Shown here: positions 1 to 8,325 of the stretch, one piece after another
Numbering within the stretch: the first letter of the stretch is position 1
How the letters are laid out: the number at the start of each line of letters is the position of its first letter
DNA from: Candidatus Aegiribacteria sp.
Lineage (GTDB): Bacteria > Fermentibacterota > Fermentibacteria > Fermentibacterales > JCC-6
Length of the DNA: 64,000 bases
Assembly (NCBI GenBank): GCA_013138965.1
Contig: WTBT01000003.1
Location: forward strand, 1-64,000
Direction: 5' to 3'
Position numbers and translations under genes: made by a program
Notes under the pieces: generated by a model
The model's database searches: none
What the model was told of the DNA's origin: nothing
The model's input: only the letters and a program-made list of their open reading frames with translations

Positions 1-523
1 GAAGCAACTCCCTTCCAGGAAAGGGTATTCCAATTACTGGATTTGTAGACAGTAACTTGAAATTAAAAATCGCTCTATCTATTTGTTCTCCATGGATATA
101 GATATGAATTACCCAAGAAACTACAGGCTAGAGATGTTGCTAACGGAATGAATAAGGTTGCTATCAGGATTAAATAAAGTATAGGATGCGGGACTGTAGA
201 GGAAGATACTATGAAAACAGCATTACTAGTATTTTGAGTATAATTCCTCATTATTCTTTGTTACTCCTATGGTTCCTTATACTAGATACAGGATACTCGC
301 TAATTCGGCGGTGTCTAGTATTACTGAAAAAGCACTAGAACAATTAGTCTATATTTATTAAAGAAGTGAATTGATCTCACAGATATTTGAAGTATCTGTA
401 GAATCATTGCTACACAAATGAGAAACTCGAGAAGGCTTAATCATCCGTGAGTAGAATTTAAATGTGTGATGTAAGAGGGTTTTGAGGATATCCATAGGCT
501 TGTGATGAAAATAGGCAAAACCA
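1..523. other. AT-rich non-coding left edge
   Basis: I see no convincing gene here. The stretch is clearly more AT-rich than the core genes further right and has stops in all frames at short intervals. It lies downstream of the methyltransferase stop at 524 and shares its low GC, so it probably belongs to the same acquired segment. Confidence 0.5.
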
Positions 524-1729
524 CTACACAACATTTCGTTCCGTGACTAAGTATTTCTCTGGTACATCTCTCTGCCACTCCACAGTCGGTACCCCTGGGC
601 GTTTCTTGGGGGCCAAAGTGCTTTCTGATGAGTCAAACTGGTCTTTAAAGAATTGAATTCGAATTTCCTTTGCAAGTATCTCTGCAAGAGCTGAAGGTAC
701 AGCATTACCAATCTGCTTCTGAATTTGAGTAACCCCACCCAGAATATTGACATTATCTGGGAAGGTCTGTATCCGAGCCATCTCTCGCATTGTCAGTCGA
801 CGATTCTCCCAATGAAAAGGACCGATCGCAGATCCCGGCTGAGCTTGAATAGTCCAACTAGGTAACTCAGGATGTAGCTTGAGTAGAAAGCTCCAGAAAC
901 GTGATCTCCATTTAAAAATCGGTGAGCCCAAGCCTCTATCAGTATGAAATAGATAGTTCTCTCCTGGAGGAATTGTTGGGAGTAATTCAGACCACTTGCC
1001 ACCGATTTCAGATCTTGGAATTAAGTCAGGAGATGTTTTGACAAGATCCCCTATTGCGTCCCAAGAGCTTCTATAAGTTTGAGGAGGGTCGAATAGGTTC
1101 AAAGTGTGAATCGAAGCTTTTGCATCATTCCTAGGAACAAACTTTGATTTTGGAAAACGAAAAACATGACCATCCCGCGAGCCTATAATGAAGACTCGTT
1201 CCCTGATTTGTGGAACCCCGAAATTCGCTGAATTCAGAACCGCCCAATTAAAGGTGTAGTTAACGTTATTCGACTTATTGATATCCTCTATGGCAGATCT
1301 AAGATAAAGCAATCCTTCATTCTTCCCTTCGTATGCAATACCATAGACATTCTCTAATAGGAAGGCTCTGGGTAAAGTGCTGTCGAGAATTCGGATGTAC
1401 TCATTCAGCGTTTGAGCTCGAGGATCTTCTAATCGTTTCGCATCACCAGTGGACCAATATCCTGATTTCGAAAATGGTTGGCAGGGAGGACCACCTATTA
1501 AGACATCGACATCTCCCTTCTTCAGATTTGCTGCTTCAAGGAGGCTATCTGAAGTAATTCCTTCGATTCGATCTTCAATCACAGGCCAACTACGATTAGC
1601 CCTAAGGGTTATGCAACACCACTTGTCCATCTCAACTGCAACTCTGGTTTCAAACCCGCTTGCTTCAAATCCATAATCAAGGCCACCTGCACCTGTGAAT
1701 AAACTGATGCAAGAAAGATTGATTGACAT
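524..1729 (-). CDS. DNA (cytosine-5-)-methyltransferase
   Basis: C5-cytosine DNA methyltransferase of the Dcm/HhaI type, 401 residues, which transfers a methyl group from SAM to cytosine within a specific site. The conserved motifs are present in order: the SAM-binding FTGAGG motif I at about residues 11-16, the GGPPCQPF catalytic loop with nucleophile Cys83, ENV at 126-128, the QIRER motif VIII at 174-178, the RExARIQTFPD stretch near 316-325 and QIGNAVP (motif X) at 339-345. The variable region between about 185 and 310 should carry the target-recognition domain. The ATG at 1729 follows a GAAGGGG ribosome site. It is divergent from an HTH gene and a nuclease-like gene, which together make a type II restriction-modification locus. 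The recognition site cannot be read from sequence alone. Confidence 0.95.
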   Translation of the reverse strand: MSINLSCISLFTGAGGLDYGFEASGFETRVAVEMDKWCCITLRANRSWPVIEDRIEGITSDSLLEAANLKKGDVDVLIGGPPCQPFSKSGYWSTGDAKRLEDPRAQTLNEYIRILDSTLPRAFLLENVYGIAYEGKNEGLLYLRSAIEDINKSNNVNYTFNWAVLNSANFGVPQIRERVFIIGSRDGHVFRFPKSKFVPRNDAKASIHTLNLFDPPQTYRSSWDAIGDLVKTSPDLIPRSEIGGKWSELLPTIPPGENYLFHTDRGLGSPIFKWRSRFWSFLLKLHPELPSWTIQAQPGSAIGPFHWENRRLTMREMARIQTFPDNVNILGGVTQIQKQIGNAVPSALAEILAKEIRIQFFKDQFDSSESTLAPKKRPGVPTVEWQRDVPEKYLVTERNVV

Positions 1730-1770
1730 AAGAACCCCTTCAGTGAAATAATCGAAAGACTTAAGATGAA

Positions 1771-1798
1771 TATATACTTAAACACGGTGTACTGTCAA
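1771..1798 (-). promoter_or_regulatory. sigma70-like promoter of the methyltransferase
   Basis: On the minus strand a perfect TTGACA (1793-1798) is followed after 16 bp by TATATA (1771-1776), about 40 bp upstream of the methyltransferase ATG. An alternative TATATT lies at 18-bp spacing. Confidence 0.55.
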
Positions 1799-1803
1799 TA
1801 CAC
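1787..1803. promoter_or_regulatory. candidate controller operator (GTGTA-N7-TACAC)
   Basis: Perfect 5-bp arms GTGTA/TACAC separated by 7 bp. The dyad overlaps the -35 box of the divergent methyltransferase promoter and ends 14 bp before the TTG start of the HTH gene. That is the usual place for a controller-protein site in a type II restriction-modification system. Binding by the neighbouring HTH protein is inferred. Confidence 0.45.
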
Positions 1804-1817
1804 GAGAAGAGGGCATT

Positions 1818-2045
1818 TTGCTTAGTTTTCACTTGCGTGAGGCAATGGATGCTTATGAGGCTAAGACTGGAATACATCTGACATACAATGAATTAAGCCA
1901 GGTAACAGGGATTTCTATGAGCACATTAAAATCCATTGCAACACGAAAACACTACAACACGACTTTAAACAATCTCTCAAGAATTTCTGAAGTCTTGCAT
2001 ATTAATCCCATAAAATACTTAAGTTGGAATCCAAAGAATGAGTAA
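1818..2045 (+). CDS. XRE/Cro-family HTH regulator (R-M controller candidate)
   Basis: A 75-residue protein that is essentially one lambda-repressor-type helix-turn-helix. The central stretch with YNELSQVTGISMSTLKSI reads as the second and third helices, followed by a typical scaffold (LSRISEVLHINPIKYL). It starts at TTG 1818, preceded by AGAAGAGGG. Its 3' end overlaps the start of the downstream nuclease-like gene by 8 bp, so the two are translationally coupled. Size, position and the palindrome in the divergent intergenic region fit a controller (C) protein that delays nuclease expression and represses the methyltransferase. The role is inferred from context. Confidence 0.75.
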   Translation: MLSFHLREAMDAYEAKTGIHLTYNELSQVTGISMSTLKSIATRKHYNTTLNNLSRISEVLHINPIKYLSWNPKNE

Positions 2046-2844
2046 TACAAATACACTTTATGAATTGACAGGTCTGGAGCCGGATGACTTGGCCGAAGTC
2101 CTTGCTGAAAACCCACGTGCATACATGGCAGTAAAAGGTGCTGTTGCTGAAAAGCACCTTGAGAAATATCTCGAACGCGCCAAAGCGACAGGGTCTATTC
2201 GGAACTTCCGGAAGGCAAGTGGTGACTTTGATAAGGACTTTTATCTCACATCAAATACTGGTAGCGAGGTAATTGTCGAATGCAAGAATGTGCAGGTTAT
2301 TCCAGTAACCAGAAAGCAAGTTATGAAAGAATTCGTGATATTCTGCATCTCGAAGGGTTGGATACAGCAAAATGCACTCCTCGAACATATAATATCTGAC
2401 TACTTACCTGATCAAGATGCATCATTCGAATGTAGTTTAGAATTGCTTTCATGTAAGAATCTTGAATCACTTCTTCGATTTCTTCCTCAAGAAATACGGA
2501 AGTCAGGTTTGCCTCGCTTTCAGTTCAGTGCTGAGAAGATGATCATTGAAGACATAGGAAACACGTTGCCCTTCCTTGATCAATTTGATCCACCTTTAAA
2601 GATTGATTTTCAGCGCACAAGAAATTCAACTGATGGCACCGGTGATACAAGAGTTCGGCGATTTTATAGAGTTGGAGAAATTAATGTCGTTGCTGCTTGT
2701 CTCTTTTCTCGATCCTTGAAATGGGAATTTGTATTCGGACATGAATCGTCCCTGCAAATACATCCAGAATTCTCTGATCGTTATTCAAATAAGCTTGTGA
2801 TACAGCCTGAATCTTGGACTGCCGATCTATCTAATGTTCTTTAG
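2038..2844 (+). CDS. putative PD-(D/E)XK restriction endonuclease
   Basis: A 268-residue protein I do not recognise by name. Residues 64-83 carry what looks like a PD-(D/E)XK nuclease core: acidic residues in DFDKDF, a spacer, then a hydrophobic strand ending in VIVECK, giving E81-C-K83. A helix with E38 precedes it, as expected for this fold. The gene is coupled to the HTH regulator and sits opposite a 5mC methyltransferase. By position and motif it is the best candidate for the cognate type II restriction enzyme. The C-terminal half has no motif I can name and may hold the DNA-recognition part. The locus is AT-rich compared with the rest of the window, suggesting horizontal transfer. Confidence 0.65.
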   Translation: MSNTNTLYELTGLEPDDLAEVLAENPRAYMAVKGAVAEKHLEKYLERAKATGSIRNFRKASGDFDKDFYLTSNTGSEVIVECKNVQVIPVTRKQVMKEFVIFCISKGWIQQNALLEHIISDYLPDQDASFECSLELLSCKNLESLLRFLPQEIRKSGLPRFQFSAEKMIIEDIGNTLPFLDQFDPPLKIDFQRTRNSTDGTGDTRVRRFYRVGEINVVAACLFSRSLKWEFVFGHESSLQIHPEFSDRYSNKLVIQPESWTADLSNVL

Positions 2845-3524
2845 TCGTGCATTTACGGTTACAATCTTCAAAATTATACGTTAGAAATGGGAAGATATCC
2901 GCAGAGATATGAAATACGAACCAAAAATGGTATTATCCAAGCATAACTGTATGAACCTGACACAGAGGCGTAAAGATGGGTTGAGTTAGCAGGTGCGATT
3001 GTCTTCGTGCAACCTTTTTTAGACCCTTTATACATCTTCGTGCAACTGGGGCGAAAACATCCCCAATAATTCCCTCAACCTCTTTGATAACTTTGTCAGC
3101 TTCAGCTCGGTTGGGAAACTCCGCGCGGTGAATTACGTCGTTTCGAGGGCCAAGAATCAAGCTCTCATATTCTTTCCATCGTGATTGATAAGTTCAATGC
3201 GTCCCGGCCCGTTACCGCCATAGATTCTTTTATGGGAATTAAGTCATGGAGAACTTACGGGTTATGAGACGGATGGTTATGCGGAACCGGAGTATCTGGA
3301 GCTTGAAACAGGTCGGGACAGAATTATGACCCCTATAATTTGGGAATCGCTGGTTGAGAATAATCGTAAATATTTCTGCCACACCGGAAATACTTGCAAC
3401 AGTGTTTTTCGACAGAACAGCGGAAGAGATAAGGCAGTGAGCATCAATTATTTGAATACACCGCTTGGCACTTCCCGGTTGCTACAGAAGTTTCTCTTTT
3501 CAGGGACGGGAAACCGCTCCTATT
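2845..3524. other. gene-poor interval with decayed coding fragments
   Basis: No intact gene is visible. On the minus strand an open frame at 2933-3160 (75 residues, containing FPNRAEADKVIKEVEGIIGD) has a plausible soluble composition but no recognisable relative. On the plus strand a frame opens near 3227 (reading HGELTGYETDGYAEPEYLE) and runs into the 3' end of the next gene. Both look like gene remnants at the junction between the acquired R-M locus and the core chromosome. I cannot assign either. Confidence 0.35.
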
Positions 3525-5120
3525 TCACCGCTGCAGCCATATCTTGCCCATGGAAGAAGGATCGAAATCAATGGGATATACCCAGGTACCGAAATTTTCA
3601 CCAGTGGATCTGTATACATGCGCTGATACATAATCATCCTCTTGCTCAAGAAGGGCAATTTCAACGGACAACTCGATACACCAGCCGTTTTCGGCAACCA
3701 TAACCCTGGTGTCGAAACCGTCCTCCCAATCGATCATCTCACCTTCAGAGGTAAATATCAATGCCTCCGAGGAGCCGTCATGATATACTTTCAGCCACAG
3801 GACAGAGCCATCAGACGAATTAAAAATGAAACCTCCGTAGTCTTCACTCTCTTCCGCGCATTCCTCCATTTCCACGAAGATGAAGAGTCGCTCTCCGTCA
3901 TTGGCGGCTGCAAACTGCGTTTCCGGAATTGGGGTTGGCTGACCTGATAAATCCGCGAAATTTGTGTGGAATGGAGCTCTGTACTCTCCCTCCGATCCTT
4001 CTCCGTCAAGTACGGTTTCCGAATAGAAAGCGTTAGCTGTGCGTAGAACCTGCCATGAATAATCGAACTGCAATTGTTTGTCCCGACTGCCGTATTCCAG
4101 GTTCACGGTTATTACAGGTGATGGGTAGGGGCTGCCCTCCGGGGACTGGGTGAACACCAGATCCACCGGTTGACTGTCAATTTCCACTTCCAGCATTTCG
4201 GGATTAAAATTCCAGGTTCCCGGATTGATATTCAGAGTTACCGTGCGAGGGCGGTTTTCCAGGGGAATCAGAGTCATGATTGCGGATTCCAGTTCCTGTT
4301 CGAGGGGTCTTGCCCTTATAAGCTGTTTCTCGTAAAGGTACGAGAGGTTCATCTCCTCACCGGTATTGATGGTTTCAGGATAAACCCCTCTGGCGTCAAC
4401 AACCGCGAAGGCAACAGAGTCAGGCCAGACGGTCATCCATCCCAGTTGAGTGAAATTTCCTGTTTCCGGGTCGGGCTCCGGAACAGCGCTGCCGGACGGC
4501 CCGGCGGATACGTACAGGATCCCGTTCTCGCGCTGGGCGGCGAAGAGATGGATATGTCCGCCAATAACCGCAAGGGGGCCTGTTTCCTCCATGATATTTT
4601 TAAAATCACTTACAACGGTCGAATCCTGCCAGGCCATGAACCAGAATGGTTTATGGGTAACGAAGATCCAGGGACTATCGGTATCTATCCCGTCTATGAG
4701 GTCTTTTACAGTTTCCAGGCTCGCTGCTGTGAGTTCGTATTCCATTGAAGAATCCCAGACTACGAACGTGATGCCCAGTATCTCTTCGATCCTTGAGGGT
4801 TCGGTCCCGGTGTACTGCCTCCAGTATTCAGCGGTCTCCTCGTTCCAGATATCGTTATTTCCAGGTGTGTATACGAATGGAAAGGTATTGGCAAGCCTTT
4901 GAAGTACGGGGAGGATGTTTTCCCAGTCCTCAAGCGCTGTTTCAACATCACCGTCACCCTCAACGAAATCTCCGACGGAAAGAACGATATCCGGTGACAT
5001 CTCGATTATCGCGTTGACAGCTATTTCAAACTCGGCATCATCCGGTCTGCCGGTTCTGTCTCCCAGAACAGCTATTCTCACCGGAAAGGAAGCGAGAAGG
5101 ATTAGAAGCATGGCAATCAT
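3525..5120 (-). CDS. secreted calcineurin-like metallophosphoesterase
   Basis: A 531-residue exported protein with a short hydrophobic N-terminus (residues 1-13) that looks like a signal peptide or anchor. The metallophosphoesterase core follows: GDRTG (Asp21), SVGDFVEG (Asp51), PGNND (88-90), THKP (His156) and GGHIH (His189, His191). The DxH motif reads D-R-T and the GNHD motif reads GNND, so two usual His positions are replaced. The DRTG form is known to me from other secreted members. Residues from about 370 to the end, with an ANDGERLFIFVEM stretch and GWCIELSVEIALL, resemble a CBM9/DOMON-type beta-sandwich that may bind sugar or another ligand. Start ATG follows GGGGATAAAG. It is the last gene of a four-gene operon, 2 bp after tadA. 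The substrate is unknown. Confidence 0.85.
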   Translation of the reverse strand: MIAMLLILLASFPVRIAVLGDRTGRPDDAEFEIAVNAIIEMSPDIVLSVGDFVEGDGDVETALEDWENILPVLQRLANTFPFVYTPGNNDIWNEETAEYWRQYTGTEPSRIEEILGITFVVWDSSMEYELTAASLETVKDLIDGIDTDSPWIFVTHKPFWFMAWQDSTVVSDFKNIMEETGPLAVIGGHIHLFAAQRENGILYVSAGPSGSAVPEPDPETGNFTQLGWMTVWPDSVAFAVVDARGVYPETINTGEEMNLSYLYEKQLIRARPLEQELESAIMTLIPLENRPRTVTLNINPGTWNFNPEMLEVEIDSQPVDLVFTQSPEGSPYPSPVITVNLEYGSRDKQLQFDYSWQVLRTANAFYSETVLDGEGSEGEYRAPFHTNFADLSGQPTPIPETQFAAANDGERLFIFVEMEECAEESEDYGGFIFNSSDGSVLWLKVYHDGSSEALIFTSEGEMIDWEDGFDTRVMVAENGWCIELSVEIALLEQEDDYVSAHVYRSTGENFGTWVYPIDFDPSSMGKIWLQR

Positions 5121-5122
5121 CT

Positions 5123-5605
5123 TTATCCCCTTTTCCCTGTTTTCTTTTCCCTGCCCTGGCGGAAGAATTCCTTCAGAAGTTTGGCGGATTCGTCACTGTA
5201 ATATCCACCGAAAACTTCGGGATAGTGGTTGAGACCGGGCATCTTGAGAACATCAGTGACTGACCCAAATGCACCGAAGCGTTTGTCCATGGCCCCATAC
5301 ACTATTCTTGGTATCCGCGAGAGCACCGCCAGGCCGGCGCACATCAGACAGGGTTCAAGAGTGGTATAGAGTGTGCATTCCTCAAGCCTCCAGTCTTCTC
5401 TATCCTCAGCGGCAGCCGTTATCACGAGATGTTCAGCGTGAGAGGTCGGCATTCCCGTCTCAGATGTTCTGTTGCGGTCGGCAAAATACCTTCCTGACGA
5501 TTCCACAAGAACCGCTCCGACTGGAACTTCTCCCGCCTGAAATGCTTCCTCGGCCTTTTCAAGGGCGATTTTCATCCAGTACATATCCATTTCAGAAAGT
5601 CCCAT
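5123..5605 (-). CDS. tadA: tRNA adenosine(34) deaminase TadA
   Basis: A 160-residue zinc deaminase that converts wobble A34 of tRNA-Arg(ACG) to inosine. The zinc site is H56-A-E58 (general base E58) and P85-C86-xx-C89. The TLYTTLEPCLMCAG block, the GAFGSVTDVL segment and the LNHYPEVFGG tail are arranged as in TadA rather than in cytidine deaminases. HAEH replaces the usual HAEI, which I do not expect to matter. The start ATG follows GGGAGGG. The gene is 1 bp from the aminopeptidase upstream and 2 bp from the phosphoesterase downstream. A tRNA-Arg with an ACG anticodon lies at 32 kb, which is its expected substrate. A guanine-deaminase relative is a less likely alternative. Confidence 0.88.
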   Translation of the reverse strand: MGLSEMDMYWMKIALEKAEEAFQAGEVPVGAVLVESSGRYFADRNRTSETGMPTSHAEHLVITAAAEDREDWRLEECTLYTTLEPCLMCAGLAVLSRIPRIVYGAMDKRFGAFGSVTDVLKMPGLNHYPEVFGGYYSDESAKLLKEFFRQGREKKTGKRG

Positions 5606-5606
5606 T

Positions 5607-6860
5607 TCAGCCCTCCCTTGCCATCACTGCCTCTATCTCATCCGGATACTTCGGAATATTCGCTGAGAGTATGACATTCTCCCTCTCGCCAATGAGAACA
5701 TCATCCTCTATCCTTATCCCTATTTCCTCTTCTTCCGAGTAGAAGCCCGGCTCTACGGTAAGCACCATGCCTGCCTTCAACTCATCACTTATCACGTTCT
5801 CATCATGTGTGTCCAGCCCGATGTGGTGGCCGATATTGTGATAGTAGAATTTTTCTATATCCTCTTCGTTTTCAATGATGCCCTTTTTCATGAGGACTCC
5901 AGTGAAGAATTCCTTGACTTCGCGGTTCCATTCGGAATGGAGCTTCCCCGGTCTCAGAAGGCGGATAGCCTCTTCCTGAACCTCGATAACCATTTCAACG
6001 AGTTCCCTCTGCCTATCAGTATACCTGCCGTTCACCGGGAAGGTTCTTGTGATATCAGCGTTGTAGTAATCCTTCCTCGCGCCGAAATCAAGAAGAAGCA
6101 GAGTTCCGTCCTCAAGTGGTTTGTCATTTTCAGCGTAATGAAGGCATGTGGCCCTGCTTCCACCGGCGATAATAGCGGGGAAGGCCGGTGTTTTTTCACC
6201 ATTCTTCATGAATTCGTAAAGAAGCTCCGCCTCGAACTCGTACTCGAGCATTCCCGGTTTCAGGGCCTTCAGAGCATGTAGAAAACCCCTGCGGGTGATT
6301 TCAATAGCCTCTTTCATGGTTTCCAGTTCTTCCGGTTCCTTGATCATCCGCAGGCGGAATACATCCTCTGAAAGCCTCCTGAATTTCAGGTGAGGGTACG
6401 AGTATATCAGCCTGTTGGCAAATTCCAGGCGCCTGCCGCTGTCCCCCGTAATGCCTGCCACCGCGAAATCAACCCATACGCTCTCGATCCCCCAGCGCAT
6501 TATTATCCGGTCTATCCACTTCTCAACCGTGCTGTTGAAGGAGATCTTCTCTATACCGCTACTGTCGGCGGCTTCCTCCTTCGTAAGTACGGTACCAATC
6601 CATTTTGCATGGGTTTCGTCATAGGCGTCGATAAAAAGGTCCTCGCGGGTATCCATGCCCTTTCTGCGATGTATGACAAGCCATGTCCCGGGCTGATCAA
6701 TCCCCGTCAGGTAAACAAGGTTCAGGTTGGGAGTGTATGGATAGTGACCGTCAGCGCTGGTGGGCTTCGAAGTGGATGGAGGAAGGATAACCAGGAATTC
6801 CTCCGGCATTATTTTGATCAGCCTGTTTCTGCGTCGGGTGTAAACTTCTGAACTGAACAT
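5607..6860 (-). CDS. pepP: M24B Xaa-Pro aminopeptidase
   Basis: A 417-residue metallopeptidase that removes an N-terminal residue preceding proline. The N-terminal AMP_N-type domain covers about residues 5-150 (LVYLTGIDQPGTWLVI). The pita-bread catalytic domain carries LLLLDFGA with the first metal Asp, NADITRTFPV with the second, YHNIGHHIGLDTHD with the His ligand, TVEPGFY and GIRIEDDVL with the two Glu ligands. All five ligands are present, so it should be active, probably in the cytoplasm as there is no signal peptide. I start it at the ATG preceded by GGAGGAAGTG and not at the GTG one codon earlier. It is the second gene of the nitroreductase-pepP-tadA-phosphoesterase operon. Confidence 0.92.
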   Translation of the reverse strand: MFSSEVYTRRRNRLIKIMPEEFLVILPPSTSKPTSADGHYPYTPNLNLVYLTGIDQPGTWLVIHRRKGMDTREDLFIDAYDETHAKWIGTVLTKEEAADSSGIEKISFNSTVEKWIDRIIMRWGIESVWVDFAVAGITGDSGRRLEFANRLIYSYPHLKFRRLSEDVFRLRMIKEPEELETMKEAIEITRRGFLHALKALKPGMLEYEFEAELLYEFMKNGEKTPAFPAIIAGGSRATCLHYAENDKPLEDGTLLLLDFGARKDYYNADITRTFPVNGRYTDRQRELVEMVIEVQEEAIRLLRPGKLHSEWNREVKEFFTGVLMKKGIIENEEDIEKFYYHNIGHHIGLDTHDENVISDELKAGMVLTVEPGFYSEEEEIGIRIEDDVLIGERENVILSANIPKYPDEIEAVMAREG

Positions 6861-6871
6861 CACTTCCTCCG

Positions 6872-7447
6872 TTAATCCTTTACCGGGACGATTATTTCCT
6901 GGAGGGCAAGCTTGGGAACATGGTGCCTGTCCTTCGCGTCTCTGTAATATCTGATGCTTCCATCAGCTTTCTCAAGTACGATTTTCTCACCGGGCATGCC
7001 AAGGGCGATTATCAGAAAGGGATGATACCCCTGAGGGGTCCCTGCAGCTTCTTCTATCAGGTTTTCGTCAAAACTCATTATCATGCACGATCCGTAACCG
7101 GATTCCCTGGCAGCAAGCGCTATATACGCGGCAGCAATCCCTGAATCCACGGGAATATGGCGTCTTCCCGCGATCGGGGCATGAATGATTATGTAGGCTG
7201 GAGGTCTTTCACCTTCCTCAGGGCCATTCCAGTCTTCAAGGTAGCCCGCCCATTTCAGCGCGGGGAAAATCCGCGAGCAGTGTTTTTTTTCCGTGACCGG
7301 CGTGAAGCGAAGAAGCTGGAGATTGGCGCCGCAGGGAGCAAGACGGGCTGAATCTATGAAGCGGAGAAGGTCTCTTTCCGATATGCTGATTTCCTGCCTG
7401 AAGCGCCGGATCGACCTGTTCTCCCTCGCGAGTTCATGTATTTCCAT
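6872..7447 (-). CDS. nitroreductase-family flavoprotein
   Basis: A member of the FMN-dependent nitroreductase superfamily, 191 residues from the ATG at 7447. The N-terminal NRSIRRFRQEISI segment and SARLAPCGANLQLLRF form the characteristic FMN phosphate site, and residues near 130-150 (GYGSCMIMSFDE) and LIIALGMPGE complete the fold. The reaction cannot be fixed beyond NAD(P)H-dependent reduction of an organic acceptor. The chosen ATG has GGAG 7 bp upstream; an in-frame TTG seven codons earlier is less likely. It is the first gene of the four-gene minus-strand operon, 11 bp before pepP. Confidence 0.85.
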   Translation of the reverse strand: MEIHELARENRSIRRFRQEISISERDLLRFIDSARLAPCGANLQLLRFTPVTEKKHCSRIFPALKWAGYLEDWNGPEEGERPPAYIIIHAPIAGRRHIPVDSGIAAAYIALAARESGYGSCMIMSFDENLIEEAAGTPQGYHPFLIIALGMPGEKIVLEKADGSIRYYRDAKDRHHVPKLALQEIIVPVKD

Positions 7448-7524
7448 TCGCTCTCCTTCGCTGTTCAACCCGGATTAGATTAAGAATATAGTAATTTGCG
7501 GAGTAACTGCGCGACGGAACAGAA

Positions 7525-7546
7525 GGGGCAGGCCGAAGCCCGCCCC
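7525..7546 (-). terminator. hairpin downstream of hsp20
   Basis: A GC-rich stem of nine positions with one mismatch (GGGGCAGGC against GCCCGCCCC) and a short loop lies 36 bp beyond the hsp20 stop on the minus strand. The following T-tract is weak, so termination may be partial. Confidence 0.5.
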
Positions 7547-7581
7547 TGATTCTGTAACGAAGGCTGGTGAAAAATGCCGGC

Positions 7582-8010
7582 TTAGTCTTCTATCTTTATC
7601 TTCCTGTGAAGGGCTTTCTCTTCCTTGGGAAGAACTATCTTCAGCACTCCGTTTTCGTAAGATGCTTTGGCTTCATCACCATCGACATCTGTGGGAAGAG
7701 TGAACGAGCGAGAAAAACATCCGTACCTGATCTCTCTGCGGTGCCAGGTCTTGTTCTTATTTTCTATCTCCTCCATCTTCTCTCCCCTGATGGCAAGCAC
7801 TCCGTTCGCGATGTCAATTTCAATATCGTCCCTGTTCATGCCTGGAAGCTCGATCATTACCACGATGGTTTCAGCATCTTCGGTTATATCAACCTCGGGA
7901 GCCCATTCACGTTCTCTGTTGAAGACATCGTACTCCGGAGCAATACTCCTGAGAACAACCTCCATAGGGGACAAGTAGCGTCCTCGTCTTCTGCTATCTT
8001 CATTTCTCAC
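7582..8010 (-). CDS. Hsp20/alpha-crystallin small heat-shock protein
   Basis: An ATP-independent holdase chaperone, 142 residues from the GTG at 8010. The alpha-crystallin domain spans about residues 40-135: PEVDITEDAETIVVMIELPG begins it and GVLAIRGEK and ENGVLKIVLPKEE (the conserved A-x-x-x-n-GVL motif) close it. I chose GTG because a strong AAAGGAGG site lies 7 bp upstream; the in-frame ATG at 8028 would place that site inside the coding region. No CIRCE element is visible. A TTTCAT-AA-ATGAAA dyad lies at 8042-8055, about 30 bp upstream of the start, and could be a regulatory site. Confidence 0.93.
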   Translation of the reverse strand: MRNEDSRRRGRYLSPMEVVLRSIAPEYDVFNREREWAPEVDITEDAETIVVMIELPGMNRDDIEIDIANGVLAIRGEKMEEIENKNKTWHRREIRYGCFSRSFTLPTDVDGDEAKASYENGVLKIVLPKEEKALHRKIKIED

Positions 8011-8325
8011 AATACTGCCTCCTTTCATTTGCAGTTAATGCTTTCATAAATGAAATGAGCAAGAGACTTTCCAGAAGAAATGAATCAGTTTATTCATGTT
8101 ATACATATGATTAAAGGCCGGACAGCGGGTAAGTGCATCCGTCCGGTCATTCGCACGAACTTGTTGTGTCATATCGGCGCGGCTGTTACTTTACCGCTAC
8201 ACTGACATCATATTCTTTTCCTTGACCTTAAGCTGTAATGAAAATATTATAGCGGAACGAATTTCCGATTCATATGTTCATACTGACGAAACAGTTAAAA
8301 AATTCCTTTCGCTCTGGAGGTTATT
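8011..8325. other. divergent regulatory interval between hsp20 and the C1 protease
   Basis: No gene. It holds the upstream region of hsp20 (with the dyad TTTCAT-AA-ATGAAA at 8042-8055), an inverted repeat CCGGAC (8118-8123)/GTCCGG (8141-8146) and the protease promoter at 8222-8250. Confidence 0.6.
8222..8250 (+). promoter_or_regulatory. sigma70-like promoter of the C1 protease
   Basis: TTGACC (8222-8227), a 17-bp spacer, then TATTAT (8245-8250), about 75 bp upstream of the protease ATG. Confidence 0.6.

Noticed and set aside
3326-3703. Open frame of 125 codons on the plus strand
   Set aside because: Most of it is antisense to the metallophosphoesterase, which has clear motifs. Only its first 200 bp lie in intergenic sequence, where I describe a possible remnant.
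8042-8055. CIRCE or sigma32 control of hsp20
   Set aside because: The dyad TTTCAT-AA-ATGAAA does not match CIRCE, and no CTTGAA/CCCCAT pair is visible.
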